This document shows, piece by piece, positions 1 through 10,323 of a stretch of DNA of 64,000 nt (its first letter is position 1; every line of letters starts with the position of its first letter). The translations under genes were made by a program, and so were the position numbers. The DNA lies in NCBI GenBank assembly GCA_029953675.1, contig JAMWBK010000013.1, positions 1 through 64,000 of the forward strand. The letters are read 5' to 3'. This DNA is from Rhodosorus marinus. Lineage: Eukaryota > Rhodophyta > Stylonematophyceae > Stylonematales > Stylonemataceae. Below the pieces are notes generated by a model. The model did not search any database and was not told the origin of the DNA. It saw nothing but the letters and a program-made list of their open reading frames with translations.

Positions 1-1530
1 CCGTCCTTCGTTGAAGGCGAGTTGCCGCAGCTCCTCGGTAAGCACAGACAGCTGGTTGCAGAGCTTCGACGGCTACCTCCGGGCTTTCTCCAGTGCTCGT
101 TGTTGCTGTTTCGGTATTGTTGCAGTCAGCGGTTAACCCATTGGCTTCGCTCACTTCCAACTCATTGGGGCCGGTGGTTGGCCACTCGTGCGGATGCTGA
201 AAGTTTCCGTGACCTGGGGTATTTTCTCGATGAAGAGCTGAGCGCTCTGCCGCGACCCACCTGTGATGTTGTGCGCGCCCAGGTAGGCCTCCCATTGCGA
301 TTGGGGGGACTGGGCCTCTGCATTCGTGTTGTGGTCCAACCTGCAGCCGCAGTAGGGGCCTGGGGAACCGCACTTCCCACTTTGAGCAGCTTGGGTATCT
401 CGAAGTTCCGCAATTTGATGGCGAGCCTCTCGCGGGGTGTCTTGCTTCCCAGCGTACCTGAAAGCGCCCAAGACTTGTTTCTGGAGCTCCAAACCGCCCT
501 GAATTCCTGTACTAGTCTCCCCGAAACCGTTCAACCCCGTCTTCCTGACTGGCGAGCTGTATTTGACCGCTCTCGAGGCTCCGCCCCGGGGATTCGTCCT
601 GCGCCTGAACCTGTTCTAGGGGAGATTGACCCAGTGGTTGCCGCAGAAGAAGAAGTTCCAGTTGATCCTCCTGGTGATTCCCAGCGCGCTGGGAGCCGAG
701 CTCAAGCACGCACGGATGCGCTGCAAAATATCCTTTCTTGGGACTTGCACCGTGCTGCATATGGCCGACTCCTCGCGCAGATGGTCTCATCTTCTCGCGC
801 TCGCGCCCGCCTACGTAGTCTTGGAGGGGTTATTAGCTCTCAGTGGCTCATGACCGTACCAGCCTTTCCGCCACTCACACTGTCGGATTTCGAAGTGCGT
901 ACTTCACTGCGCTTATACCTCGGCTTACAGCAGCCCCCTTGGCCGTACGAGATGGGTTCGTCGTGCCCTCTCTGCTCTCAGACTGAAGACAACGCAGATT
1001 TTGGCGCCCACCTGCTCGCTAGTTGCCCGGCGGTGAAAGGTGCTCGAACCCGCCGCCACACACGGATCTTGAACCTGTTATACCGGGAACTTCGGCCTAT
1101 AGTCCAGCAAGCCGGTCTGGAAATCGAACGTGAGAAACCTTTACCAGCCGACCTGGTGATCACCTGTGACGACAGCCGCCGTACCACATACGTTGATCTT
1201 GCTGTTCCTAACCCTCAAGCTAGTCGTTATCTCCCGGCTGCGGGGGAGCGCCGTGGATCTGCCGCCGCCAGCATGAGACGCCGCAAAGAGATCAAATACG
1301 CGGGGGCTTTGTCTTCCCCTGGTGTTCGTGCTTCGGCACTAGCACATCGCTTGGTACCCCTGATCATTGAGTGCTTTGGGTTCATGGACTCTGTTGGTTC
1401 TCGCTGGCTTCGGGAGTTGTTCCGCGAACGCCCTGACCGTCTTCAATCGTTGTTTACCCGCTTAAGTTTCCTGCTGTGGCGCATGAATGCCGCTTTGATG
1501 TTGGAGGCGCGAGTACTTCGCCGCGCTTAG
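1..1530 (+). CDS. Family A ORF2, C-terminal part: RT end, CCHC knuckle and RLE (partial)
   Basis: The frame is open from base 1 to a TAG at 1528-1530, so this is the C-terminal 509 residues of a longer ORF2. It contains the segment after the RT palm, with the family's YWLRSLP-like block (here HWLRSLP). A zinc knuckle CPLC-X11-H-X4-C begins near 964 and is followed by an RRHTR motif. The endonuclease follows: ADLV near 1147, YVDLAV near 1186, and KEIKYAG near 1290. This order (knuckle, RRH, PD..D, K..KY) is that of the restriction-like endonuclease of R2-type elements, which nicks target DNA for target-primed reverse transcription. Compared with copy A4 (35886-36531), A1 lacks 33 nt (11 residues) just before ADLV, so the nuclease may be impaired although the frame is kept. 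The domain assignment is inferred from motif order. Confidence 0.75.
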   Translation, partial: PSFVEGELPQLLGKHRQLVAELRRLPPGFLQCSLLLFRYCCSQRLTHWLRSLPTHWGRWLATRADAESFRDLGYFLDEELSALPRPTCDVVRAQVGLPLRLGGLGLCIRVVVQPAAAVGAWGTALPTLSSLGISKFRNLMASLSRGVLLPSVPESAQDLFLELQTALNSCTSLPETVQPRLPDWRAVFDRSRGSAPGIRPAPEPVLGEIDPVVAAEEEVPVDPPGDSQRAGSRAQARTDALQNILSWDLHRAAYGRLLAQMVSSSRARARLRSLGGVISSQWLMTVPAFPPLTLSDFEVRTSLRLYLGLQQPPWPYEMGSSCPLCSQTEDNADFGAHLLASCPAVKGARTRRHTRILNLLYRELRPIVQQAGLEIEREKPLPADLVITCDDSRRTTYVDLAVPNPQASRYLPAAGERRGSAAASMRRRKEIKYAGALSSPGVRASALAHRLVPLIIECFGFMDSVGSRWLRELFRERPDRLQSLFTRLSFLLWRMNAALMLEARVLRRA

Positions 1531-1589
1531 TCTTTTTTTCCCCTCGGGTTTTTTTTTTTTTTCAGCCTCCGATTAAACCATTCATTCAG
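1..1589 (+). mobile_element. Family A RLE-type non-LTR element, 3' part (copy A1)
   Basis: This is the 3' part of a family A element whose 5' end lies outside the window. After the ORF2 stop there are only about 60 nt: a T-run, CCCCTCGGG, a second T-run, then CTCCGATTAAACC and a short ATTC-repeat tail ending near 1589. The same 3' terminus recurs at 2149-2202, 22128-22183 and 36477-36531, which defines the family end. The 1590-1720 stretch that follows has no recognised gene. Confidence 0.85.
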
Positions 1590-1720
1590 GAGGTGTGCTA
1601 GATATAGGAGGTTCTAATCTAAGTTAATAGCCCTAAACTAGTATGAGGTGCCTATCCATATGGAGGACAACAGCTAAGATGGGTTTATTGGTTGGTTTAT
1701 TGGCTTGACTGGCTTTACTG

Positions 1721-1820
1721 GACTTTACTGGACTTTACTGGACTTTACTGGACTTTACTGGACTTTACTGGACTTTACTGGACTTTACTGGACTTTACTG
1801 GACTTTACTGGACTGGACTT
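1721..1820. repeat. Decamer tandem repeat GGACTTTACT (about 9 copies)
   Basis: Nine near-perfect copies of a 10-bp unit (GACTTTACTG as written on +; AGTAAAGTCC on -) run into the 3' end of the minus-strand family B copy B0. The same decamer occurs once or twice at the 3' end of every other family B copy (2343-2362, 7173-7182, 26351-26360, 46247-46256). It is therefore the element's tail rather than an unrelated microsatellite. The left edge (1690-1720) degenerates into GGTTTATTGG-like units. Confidence 0.9.
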
Positions 1821-1946
1821 TACTAGCATAGCCTGAAGCGCTACGCAAGGCGTGAAGATGAACTAATAACTAGGGAGGGAAGCATGCAACCCCAGGCGCC
1901 GATGGCGCGCCTCGGAAAGCATGTCGCTGGACGCCTCAAGAGCGCC

Positions 1947-1957
1947 AAATATTCAGT
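1947..1957. repeat. Target-site duplication of copy A0, left arm
   Basis: AAATATTCAGT at 1947-1957 is repeated exactly at 2203-2213, immediately after the ATTCGTTCG tail of the family A fragment. The flanking family B sequence is continuous when one arm and the insert are removed. This makes the 11-bp repeat a genuine target-site duplication. Confidence 0.9.
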
Positions 1958-2202
1958 CATCGCATCGCTTGGTACCCCTGATCATTGAGTGCTTTGGGTT
2001 CATGGACTCTGTTGGTTCTCGCTGGCTTCGGGAGTTGTTCCGCGAACGCCCTGACCGTCTTCAATCGTTGTTTACCCGCTTAAGTTTCCTGCTGTGGCGC
2101 ATGAATGCCGCTTTGATGTTGGAGGCGCGAGTACTTCGCCGCGCTTAGTCTTTTTTTCCCCTCGGGGTTTTTTTTTCAGCCTCCGATTAAACCATTCGTT
2201 CG
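1958..2202 (+). mobile_element. Family A element, 5'-truncated insertion (copy A0)
   Basis: This is a 245-bp insertion carrying only the last ~60 codons of family A ORF2 and the family 3' end, placed inside copy B0. The first few bases (CATCG) do not match the element and look like non-templated filler at the 5' junction. It has a tail at 2190-2202 and flanking 11-bp duplications. 5' truncation plus target-site duplication fits target-primed reverse transcription. Confidence 0.9.
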
Positions 2203-2400
2203 AAATATTCAGTAGGATGCTCAGCAAAACATTTCCGCAACCACTCTAAAACCGACATATCCACGTGACCAAAGCTTTCCACAATGAATGGCTGGAACCG
2301 GTGAGAGCGACTCTCAGCGCAAGGCAGACTGGCCATGCTCTCGGACTTTACTGGACTTTACTAGCATAGCCTGAAGCGCTACGCAAGGCGTGAAGATGAA

Positions 2401-5400
2401 CTAATAACTAGGGAGGGAAGCATGCAACCCCAGGCGCCGATGGCGCGCCTCGGAAAGCATGTCGCTGGAATATCGCCAAAGGGAAACACTTAAACGCCTC
2501 AAGAGCGCCAAATATTCAGTAGGATCCTCAGCAAAATATTTCCGCAACCACTCTAAACCCGACTTATCCACGTGACCAAAGCTTTCCACAATGAATGGCT
2601 GGAACCGGTGAGAGCGACCCTCAGCGCAAGGCAGACTGGCCATGCTCTCAGCATACCGTCGTTCCTTAACTCTTCGAAGGGCTGAAGCCGCGGCCCCCCG
2701 GCGGCGGGCGGCTGCGGTGAGGTGGGCGCTGGCCACGGGGCAGGTAATCGCAAGGTCCACAGATGTTGAGCGTCTGGCAGCAGCGTCAGAGACGAGGAGA
2801 TCGGCTATACAACGGGGCGGTGCAGAGTCCGAGATTGATCTGGGCAGTTCCGACTCAACCTCAACCGTATGCCCTATCCGAGTCAAAAATTCGCTGAGGA
2901 TGTACTTGAGGCGAGTGTGACGCCTCGTACGGAGACCTCTCAACAGTCCGCAGGAACCCAGGAAGTGGTAGCCACAAGCGTCAATCCGACTCTCACATCC
3001 CTGACAGAAAGACGGCCGATTAGAGTGCCACGGAGCCTGTGGCAAACCGAGATAGATCCGTGCGGCAGAACGGAACTGGAAAGTATCAAGCCGATGACTC
3101 AATGACGACGGTAGAGTGGTTAACCACAAGTGCGAGAGATGGCCTCCCATGCCGCGGAGACGAACGGCAGTGGTAGGCGGCGTGAGAGGAGAATTGAGCA
3201 TGACTGTGTGAGCGGCACTGTGTTGGCCCCAGGTGAGGCTATGTTGAATCACATCAGTGCGGGAGCTCCACAATCGGCTCAAACCCGGGTAGTCTGCAAC
3301 AGGTGACCCGGGGCTAGCCTCTCCGTCATCGGCAAGAACTCGGTCGAGGGGAGAATCCTCAATCGCTTCAGCTCGTCCCCATAACAGCTCCCTCCAGGAA
3401 CGAAAGCGGGACCGATTTGCGTCCGGCACGGCGTTGCACCTCCTGAACGCGTGTTGAAGACCATCATAAATTGTCAAAAGCGGGGGCGGCAGGGTTACTG
3501 GATCCTCGTTGGTCAAAGCTCGAGCCAGGAGGCAGGCACTTCGCATCTGGAAGGTCACCAACGTTCGCAGCGCGGTAGCCCAGGAGGCAACCGCCGCTGG
3601 CGAGCATACCAGCCCACGGTCTGCGACGCCGAATCCCCCTAATCGCAACGGTAGAGCGATCTGTGCACGAATTAAGTCCCTGTCGGGAGCAGCTTCAAGA
3701 TCGAGGGGCTCATCCAAGAGCGTTCCCCAGTGTTGCAGGGTCATTTCGTCGGCGCGTTAGCCGCGATCCACGAGCCCCAAGCTGGAGGCAGGCTGCGCAA
3801 CCAGTAGTTGAGTCTGGGACCGGCACAAAAGCGGGAAAGCAAGCAGGCCGATTGCAGAATGCTGTCGGGTAGGTGCTCAATGGCTTCGATGAGTTGCTTG
3901 TGCCGTGCCAAAACTCGCTCGCAGGATGCTTGGACAAAGTTGTCAGTCCCCAATCCGACGCCGTGGTGTTCGAACCCTTCACGTTCGCTGATTAGTCGCA
4001 GAGTGGGTGGCAGAGAGTTCAGCGACACGTCCCTCGGGGGGAGAAAGCGACATTTTTCTGTTTCCACAGTCAAACCGACGCGACGTGCAATCGCTTCGAT
4101 CTCGGTCAGTCCCCTAGCCAGGGTGTCAGGGGTGCCCAGCAATGTTACGTCATCGTGGTACGCGCAGATTCGAAGATCCGAGACCTCAGTCGAAAGACGT
4201 AAAAGTACGAGCTGTAGGGCACAGGCATGAAGAAGAGGTCCGCAAGGGTCGCCTTGTTGGACGCCAGTATGGGCTTGAAAAACAGTGCCCTCCGTTGTCA
4301 AGGAGGGGAGGCTCTCCCCTCCGTAAATACCCGATAGAAACGGCCACGCCTCTGGAAATACCCGTCTGAGCACCTCTAGCGCATGCGTCCTCGAGACGCT
4401 GTTGAATGCGTTCCGGAAATCAACCACCAAGACTCCCCACTCCGGCCTACTGGCGCGTTCTAGCTCGATCCCATGGGTGATCAGTTCGCAACCCCCAGAA
4501 AATCCCACCCCTACTTGCAAGGGCGCCATAAAAGCTGTGACGCGCTGGCGAAGGCGCTGGCATAGCCACCTCCCGGCTAACTTCCGTAGGCTCTCCACCA
4601 TCCCGATCGGCCGGAGACGCGGGTGGGCCGGCTGGTGGTCAGGTTTCGTGAGCAAGCAAAGCTGTGCCTGCCGGAGATGTTCCCATGGCGCAGACGCACC
4701 CGATACGCCCTGGAACAACTTGTTAAGGATCCTCAGAAGCGCGCTCTGGCCAGGCTGGCTCAGGGCCTGCAATAGCTCTGTTCTTAGTCCGGAGGGTCCG
4801 GGACAGCGTCCCCGACGCGAGGTACGAAGCAAATCCTCCAGGTCAGACTCACTGAGGGTCAGATCGATGCGAAACCTGGCCAACTCCGGACGGTCCAAGA
4901 ATACCTCGAATTCAGGGGACAAATCCACGTCGGACTCAGGGAACAAAGACGACACCGTCTGGGCGAGACTATCATCGTAGGGGAGGACAGGCGCCTGGCC
5001 CTCCAAAACCCGCGCCGCTCGACTTAAATCGCCCACTGCTACCAATTTCTGTACTCGAGCCGGCACGGGCGACACTGTGCCATGCCGAGTCCGACGGGCG
5101 GATGGTGCTGACGACGCCAAATAGATGCGCTGTAGTACTTCGAAGTCTCCCTTCAAGAACAGGGCCAGTCGGTCTCGTACTCGCCATCTGCGCTCCGATG
5201 TGTGGATGGGGGCCAGAATCAGGCGCGGCATGACCCCCAGAAAAACCCAAATGACTGTGCCCCGAATGTTGCGAGCCAGGCTCGTGAAGATGAGATCGAG
5301 AATGATTCCAGCTACTAGAAGGTCTCCACGAGGAAGGACGACTGGGGGAATGCCCCCACGGAGGGGAAGCGAGCCTCCTTCCAAAGAAATCCACCGCCGG

Positions 5401-5474
5401 AGCCAACTCCGAAAACGCGTACGCCAAATTCCCCAGTCTCCGCCCTCCTTCAGGACATAAGACTGTAGATCCAT
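2401..5474 (-). pseudogene. Copy B1 ORF2: reverse transcriptase and RLE, frameshifted
   Basis: ORF2 starts with an ATG at 5474 (MDLQSY) just after the intercistronic hairpin and ends at TAG 2401-2403. The N-terminal ~575 codons are open and hold RT motifs: RPIGMVESLRK, VVDFRNAFNSVSR (motif A), GVQQGDPCGP (motif B) and AYHDDV (motif C, catalytic Asp pair). Relative to copy B2, two extra bases near 3755 shift the frame. The remainder reads on from about 3744 in a second frame and holds CQGC-X9-H-X4-C, RRHTR, ADLLVS...VDLAIT and VKERRYAE, an RLE nuclease. The protein would be about 1,023 residues if intact. It would copy element RNA onto a nicked chromosomal site. Confidence 0.88.
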
Positions 5475-5475
5475 A

Positions 5476-5493
5476 GGCTGCGACCTCGCAGCC
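5476..5493 (-). other. Intercistronic hairpin before ORF2 (copy B1)
   Basis: GGCTGCGA-NN-TCGCAGCC is a perfect 8-bp inverted repeat with a 2-nt centre. It sits between the ORF1 stop (5506-5508) and one base upstream of the ORF2 ATG (5474). The stem is identical in copies B2, C1 and G2 while the centre changes, so the structure seems selected. A role in reinitiation at ORF2 is inference. Confidence 0.75.
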
Positions 5494-5505
5494 GTGCCTG
5501 GAGCG

Positions 5506-6914
5506 CTAATCGTGCTTCTCCCCCTTAGACCCGGGGGATTCGGTCCTCGCTCTCTTACCTCCTATCCGCACCAAAGTCGTGAGCCGCCCACTCCGAGAGG
5601 CTCGCGGAACGGATCCCGCGGGCTTCAGCAAAGTAACCTGGGCGTCCTCCACCGGCATGCCCTCAGTCTGCTCCCCTGCCTCACCACTCTCGCTGGAAGT
5701 AGTGCTGGAAGCAGAGCCCTCCAAAATACCCACCCGCTGCAGCTCTGTCTTGTAGCGCGAAGTCAGCACAAGTCGCCTCTCCAGATCGAAGAAACTGGAC
5801 ACCGCCATGCGCGGATGACGAGGGCCCGACCGGAACCGCTCCAACAAGATCCTCTCAAGGCGCTGAATCCGTAGCCAATGGATCGCTGCCGCCTTCACGC
5901 TGCTCTCATGCTCAGAGAGCCCTGCCGTCTCTCCCGGAGAAAGGAAATTGCCCGAGAAACGGTCAAAATCGAAGTGCAAAACCACCTGCGGGTTGCAGCG
6001 CAGCCACCGGGCGCTCTCAGGCCACTGCTCGGTAGGCTTCGCCAGCAAGGCCTCCAGGTACTTGGCGGCGGTTGCGGAGACCAAAAACAGCACATCGCGG
6101 CCCTCATAGTTTGCGAAGAAGAAATCACCCCGGCTGCACCCTAGCGATTCCGCAAAAGTGTCCCGGAAGTCTCGCATAGACGGAACCTGTCCTCGTGTAG
6201 TCTGGGGCCGGACATTTCGCACCCACAGAAATTGGAGAGTGGTCTCCACAGGTCCATCCTGAGGCTCGCTAGATGGTATGAAACGGAGCATAGCCGCCGT
6301 ACGTGTGGCAGTGGTGCCGTTCCGCAAGACTGATGCGTACGAAGCGCCCCCCTTGCGGCCACCACGTGCCCCCGAAGTAGCCGGGAGCTGGTGACCACCT
6401 GAGGGCTGGTCCAAGAGAGGGAAGTCCACAGCTGCAGTCTCCTCCACACCGGTTGCCGCACAGTCACCACCACCATTGCCTCGAGTCCCCGAGCGCTGAA
6501 GCGCGTTTTGGCCCGGCCTGCCGCTCCCCAACGTCGTACTGTCCCGCGCAGAAGCAACCGCCCTCGCCTGTCTCGGGACAGGTTCATGTTGATTGACCGG
6601 ATGTTGACTGCCTTCAGCCAACGCTGCCACTCTGGGGCAATTCAAATTCTCGTCCGAATTTGAATTTGACCTGGCCAGCAATCCCGATTCCAGCCCACCT
6701 AGCTTCTGGGTGAGCTGAGGGACCACTCCACGATCACTCGCAGCCGTGATCAGGCTGGTGACAGCGGAGATAAGTGCACGCGCCTGGGTGCCAGAAGCGC
6801 CTTCCAAGTCAACCTCGGAAGAAAAGGTGCCGCAGCTGAGGCGAACACGGAGTCCCCCACCTGGCAGTGCCTCCTTGGGAGGAGGCTCCGTCGAGCGCGA
6901 GATATCCCTACCAT
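5506..6914 (-). pseudogene. Copy B1 ORF1, frameshifted near the start
   Basis: The likely start is the ATG at 6914 (MVGIS), the position used by the intact 5' end of copy B3 and matching starts in families A, C and G. A 1-nt deletion within the first ten codons, relative to B3, shifts the frame. The rest (to TAG 5506-5508, about 465 codons) is open. It has a helical N-terminal part, a polar low-complexity middle, and a conserved core LWVRNVRPQT...MRDFRDTFAESLG...FFFANYEGRDVLFLVS. The order of predicted strands and helices in the core could fit an RRM-like RNA-binding fold, as in ORF1 proteins of other LINEs. That is inference and no named family was recognised. It would bind element RNA. Confidence 0.75.
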
Positions 6915-7220
6915 CCTGAGGGAATGCGCAAAGGAAACGTTGCACCACCAATATGAAACCGCACCGGGAGAATAATCGACCAAACCCAACCCAAATAGGA
7001 AAGGCCCCGCAACACACCCACCCGGAAGACAGAAGTAGTTGCAAATGTAAACGACGCCCCGCGGAAAATCGAGGGGAAGGCGTACCAGAGGGAGCGCTTC
7101 CCGTAAACGAACACGCTCGCGACCGAAAAAGAAACAAAACCCCAATCCTGCGATTAAATCAACGTTAGCCTCGGACTTTACTAGCATAGCCTGAAGCGCT
7201 ACGCAAGGCGTGAAGATGAA

Positions 7221-10200
7221 CTAATAACTAGGGAGGGAAGCATGCAACCCCAGGCGCCGATGGCGCGCCTCGGAAAGCATGTCCCTGGAATATCGCCAAA
7301 GGGAGACACTTAAACGCCTCAAGAGCGCCAAATATTCAGTAGGATCCTCAGCAAAACATTTCCGCAACCATTCTAAACCCGACTTATCGACGTGACCAAA
7401 GCTTTCCACAATGAATGGGTGGAACCAGTGAGAGCGACCCTCAGCGCAAGGCAGACTGGCCATGCTCTCAGCATACCGTCGTTCCTTAACTCTTCGAAGG
7501 GCTGAAGCCGCGGCCCCCCGGGGGCGGGCGGCTGCGGTGAGGTGGGCGCTGGCCACGGGGCAGGTAATCGCAAGGTCCACATATGTTGAGCGTCTGGCAG
7601 CAGAGTCGGAGACGAGGAGATCGGCTATACAACGGGGCGGTGCAGAATCCGAGATTGATCTGGGCAGTTCCGACTCAACCTCAACCGTATGCCCTATCCG
7701 AGTCAAAAATTCGCTGAGGATGTACTTGAGGCGAGTGTGACGCCTCGTACGGAGACCTCTCAACAGTCCGCAGGAACCCAGGAAGTGGTAGCCACAAGCG
7801 TCAATCCGACTCTCACACCCCTGACAGAAAGACGGCCGATTAGAGTGCCACGGAGCCTGTGGCAAACCGAGATAGATCCGTGCGGCAGAACGGAACTGGA
7901 AAGTATCAAGCCGATGACTCAATGACGACGGTAGAGTGGTTAACCACAAGTGCGAGAGATGGCCTCCCATGCCGCGGAGACGAACGGCAGTGGTAGGCGG
8001 CGTGAGAGGAGAATTGAGCATGACTGTGTGAGCGGCACTGTGTTGGCCCCAGGTGAGGCTATGTTGAATCACATCAGTGCGGGAGCTCCACAATCGGCTC
8101 AAACCCGGGTAGTCTGCAACAGGTGACCCAGGGCTAGCCTCTCCGTCATCGGCAAGAACTCAGTCGAGGGGAGAATCCTCCATCGCTTCAGCTCGTCCCC
8201 ATAACAGCTCCCTCCAGGAACGAAAGCGGGACCGATTTGCGTCCGGCACGGCGTTGCACCTCCTGAACGCGTGTTGAAGACCATCGTAAATTGTCAAAAG
8301 CGGGGGCAGCAGGGTCACTGGATCCTCGTTGGTCAAAGCTCGAGCCAAGAGGCAGACACTTCGCATCTGGAAGGTCACCAACGTTCGCAGCGCGGTAGCC
8401 CAGGAGGCAACCGCCGATGGCGAGCTTACCAGCCCCCGGTCGGCGACACCAAATCCCCCTAATCGCAACGGTAGAGCGATCTGTGCACGGATCAAGTCCC
8501 TTTCGGGAGCAGCTTCAAGATCGAGGGGCTCATCCAAGAGCGTTCCCCAGTGTTGCAGGGTCATTTCGTCGGCTTTAGCCGCGATCCACGAGCCCCAAGC
8601 TGGAGGCAGGCTGCGCAACCAGTAGTTGAGTCTGGGACCGGCACAAAAGCGAGAAAGCAAGCAGGCCGATTGCAGCATGCTGTCGGGTAGGCGCTCAATG
8701 GCGTCGGTGAGTTGCTTGTGCCGTTCCAAAACTCGCTCGCAGGATGCTTGGACAAAGTTGTCAGTCCCCAATCCGACGCCGTGGTGTTCGAACCCTTCAC
8801 GTTCGCTGATTAGTCGCAGAGTGGGTGGCAGAGAGTTCAGCGACACGTCCCTCGGGGGGAGAAAGCGACATTTTTCTGTTTCCACAGTCAAACCGACGCG
8901 ACGTGCAATCGCTTCGATCTCGGTCAGGCCCCTAGCCAGGGTGTCAGGGGTGCCCAGCAATGTTACGTCATCGTGGTACGCGCAGATTCGAAGATCCGAG
9001 ACCTCAGTCGAAAGACGTAAAAGTACGAGCTGTAGGGCACAGGCATGAAGAAGAGGTCCGCAAGGGTCGCCTTGTTGGACGCCAGTATGGGCTTGAAAAA
9101 CAGTGCCCTCCGTTGTCAAGGAGGGGAGGCTCTCCCCTCCGTAAATACCCGATAGAAACGGCCACGCCTCTGGAAATACCCGTCTGAGCACCTCTAGCGC
9201 ATGCGTCCTCGAGACGCTGTTGAATGCGTTCCGGAAATCAACCACCAAGACTCCCCACTCCGGCCTACTGGCGCGTTCTAGCTCGATCCCATGGGTGATC
9301 AGTTCGCAACCCCCAGAAAATCCCACCCCTACTTGCAAGGGCGCCATAAAAGCTGTGACTCGCTGGCGAAGGCGCTGGCATAGTCACCTCCCGGTTAACT
9401 TCCGTAGGCTCTCCACCATCCCGATCGGCCGGAGACGCGGGTGGGCCGGCTGGTGGTCAGGTTTCGTGAGCAAGCAAAGCTGTGCCTGCCGGAGATGTTC
9501 CCATGGCGCAGACGCACCCGATACGCCCTTGAACAATTTGTTAAGGATCCTCAGAAGCGCGCTCTGGCCAGGCTGGCTCAGGGCCTGTAATATCTCCGTT
9601 CTTAGTCCGGAGGGTCCGGGACAACGTCCCCGACGCGAGGTACGAGGCAAATCCTCCAGGTCAGACTCACTGAGCGTCAGATCGATGCGAAACCTGGCCA
9701 ACTCCGGACGGTCCAAGAATACCTCGAATTCAGGGGACAAGTCCACATCGGACTCAGGGAACAAAGACGACACCGTCTGGGCGAGACTCTCATCGTAGGG
9801 GAGGACAGGCGTTTGGCCCTCCAAAACCCGCGCCGCTCGACTTAAATCGCCCACTGCTACCAATTTCTGTACTCGAGCCGGCACGGGCGACACTGTGCCA
9901 TGCCGAGTCCGACGGGCGGATGGTGCTGACGACGCCAAATAGATGCGCTGTAGTAATTCGAAGTCTCCCTTCAAGAACAGGGCCAGTCGGTCTCGTACTC
10001 GCCATCTGCGCTCCGATGTGTGGATGGGGGCCAGAATCAGGCGCGGCATGACCCCCAGAAAAACCCAAATGACTGTGCCCCGAATGTTACGAGCCAGGCT
10101 CGTGAAGATGAAATCGAGAATGGTTCCAGCCACTAGAAGGTCTCCACGAGGGAGGACGACTGGGGGAATGCCCCCACGGAGGGGAAGCGAGCCTCCTTCC

Positions 10201-10292
10201 GAAGAAATCCACCGCTGCAGCCAACTCCGAAAACGCGTACGCCAAATTCCCCAGTCTCCGCCCTCCTTCAGGACATAAGACTGTAGATCCAT
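7221..10292 (-). pseudogene. Copy B2 ORF2: RT and RLE with two nonsense mutations
   Basis: The whole 1,023-codon reading frame from ATG 10292 to TAG 7221 is in a single phase. Two in-frame TGA codons interrupt it. One is at 9384-9386, where B1 has TGG of RWLCQRL. The other is at 8160-8162, where B1 has CGA. Both are transitions. RT motifs (FRNAFNS, QQGDPCGP, YHDDV) and the knuckle plus RLE (CQGC...H...C, VDLAIT, KERRY) are all intact otherwise. This is the least damaged family B ORF2 here and the best guide to its full length. Confidence 0.9.
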
Positions 10293-10293
10293 A

Positions 10294-10311
10294 GGCTGCG
10301 ATCTCGCAGCC
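10294..10311 (-). other. Intercistronic hairpin before ORF2 (copy B2)
   Basis: The same 8-bp stem as at 5476-5493 is present with a different 2-nt centre (AT instead of CC on +). It lies one base before the ORF2 ATG at 10292. Confidence 0.75.
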
Positions 10312-10323
10312 GTGCCTGGAGCG

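Larger units (their letters stand above)
1821..2342 (-). mobile_element. Family B element, 5'-truncated (copy B0)
   Basis: This fragment holds only the 3' end of ORF2 and the short 3' UTR of a family B element. It reads on the minus strand from about 2342 down to the decamer tail at 1820. It is split by the family A insertion at 1958-2202. Its truncated 5' edge joins directly to the decamer tail of copy B1 (2343-2362). Confidence 0.85.
2343..7146 (-). mobile_element. Family B RLE-type non-LTR retrotransposon, near full length (copy B1)
   Basis: This copy is about 4.8 kb with both ends. The 5' end (ATTGGGGTTTTG, read on -) lies at 7146. ORF1 and ORF2 follow in order, and the 3' UTR of about 40 nt ends in GCGTAGCGCTTCAGGC, TATGCTAGTA and the AGTAAAGTCC decamer tail (two units, 2343-2362). 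A 26-bp spacer separates its 5' end from the decamer tail of copy B2 at 7173. Both ORFs carry frameshifts, so the copy is not autonomous. Confidence 0.9.

Noticed and set aside
1721-1820. CRISPR-like regular repeats
   Set aside because: The 10-bp units are directly adjacent with no spacers and are the tail of a retroelement.
6141-6587. 148-codon open frame with an ATG, overlapping family B ORF1 in another phase
   Set aside because: It recurs only because the copies are nearly identical; in G the overlapping frame is not conserved in protein. Treated as a shadow.
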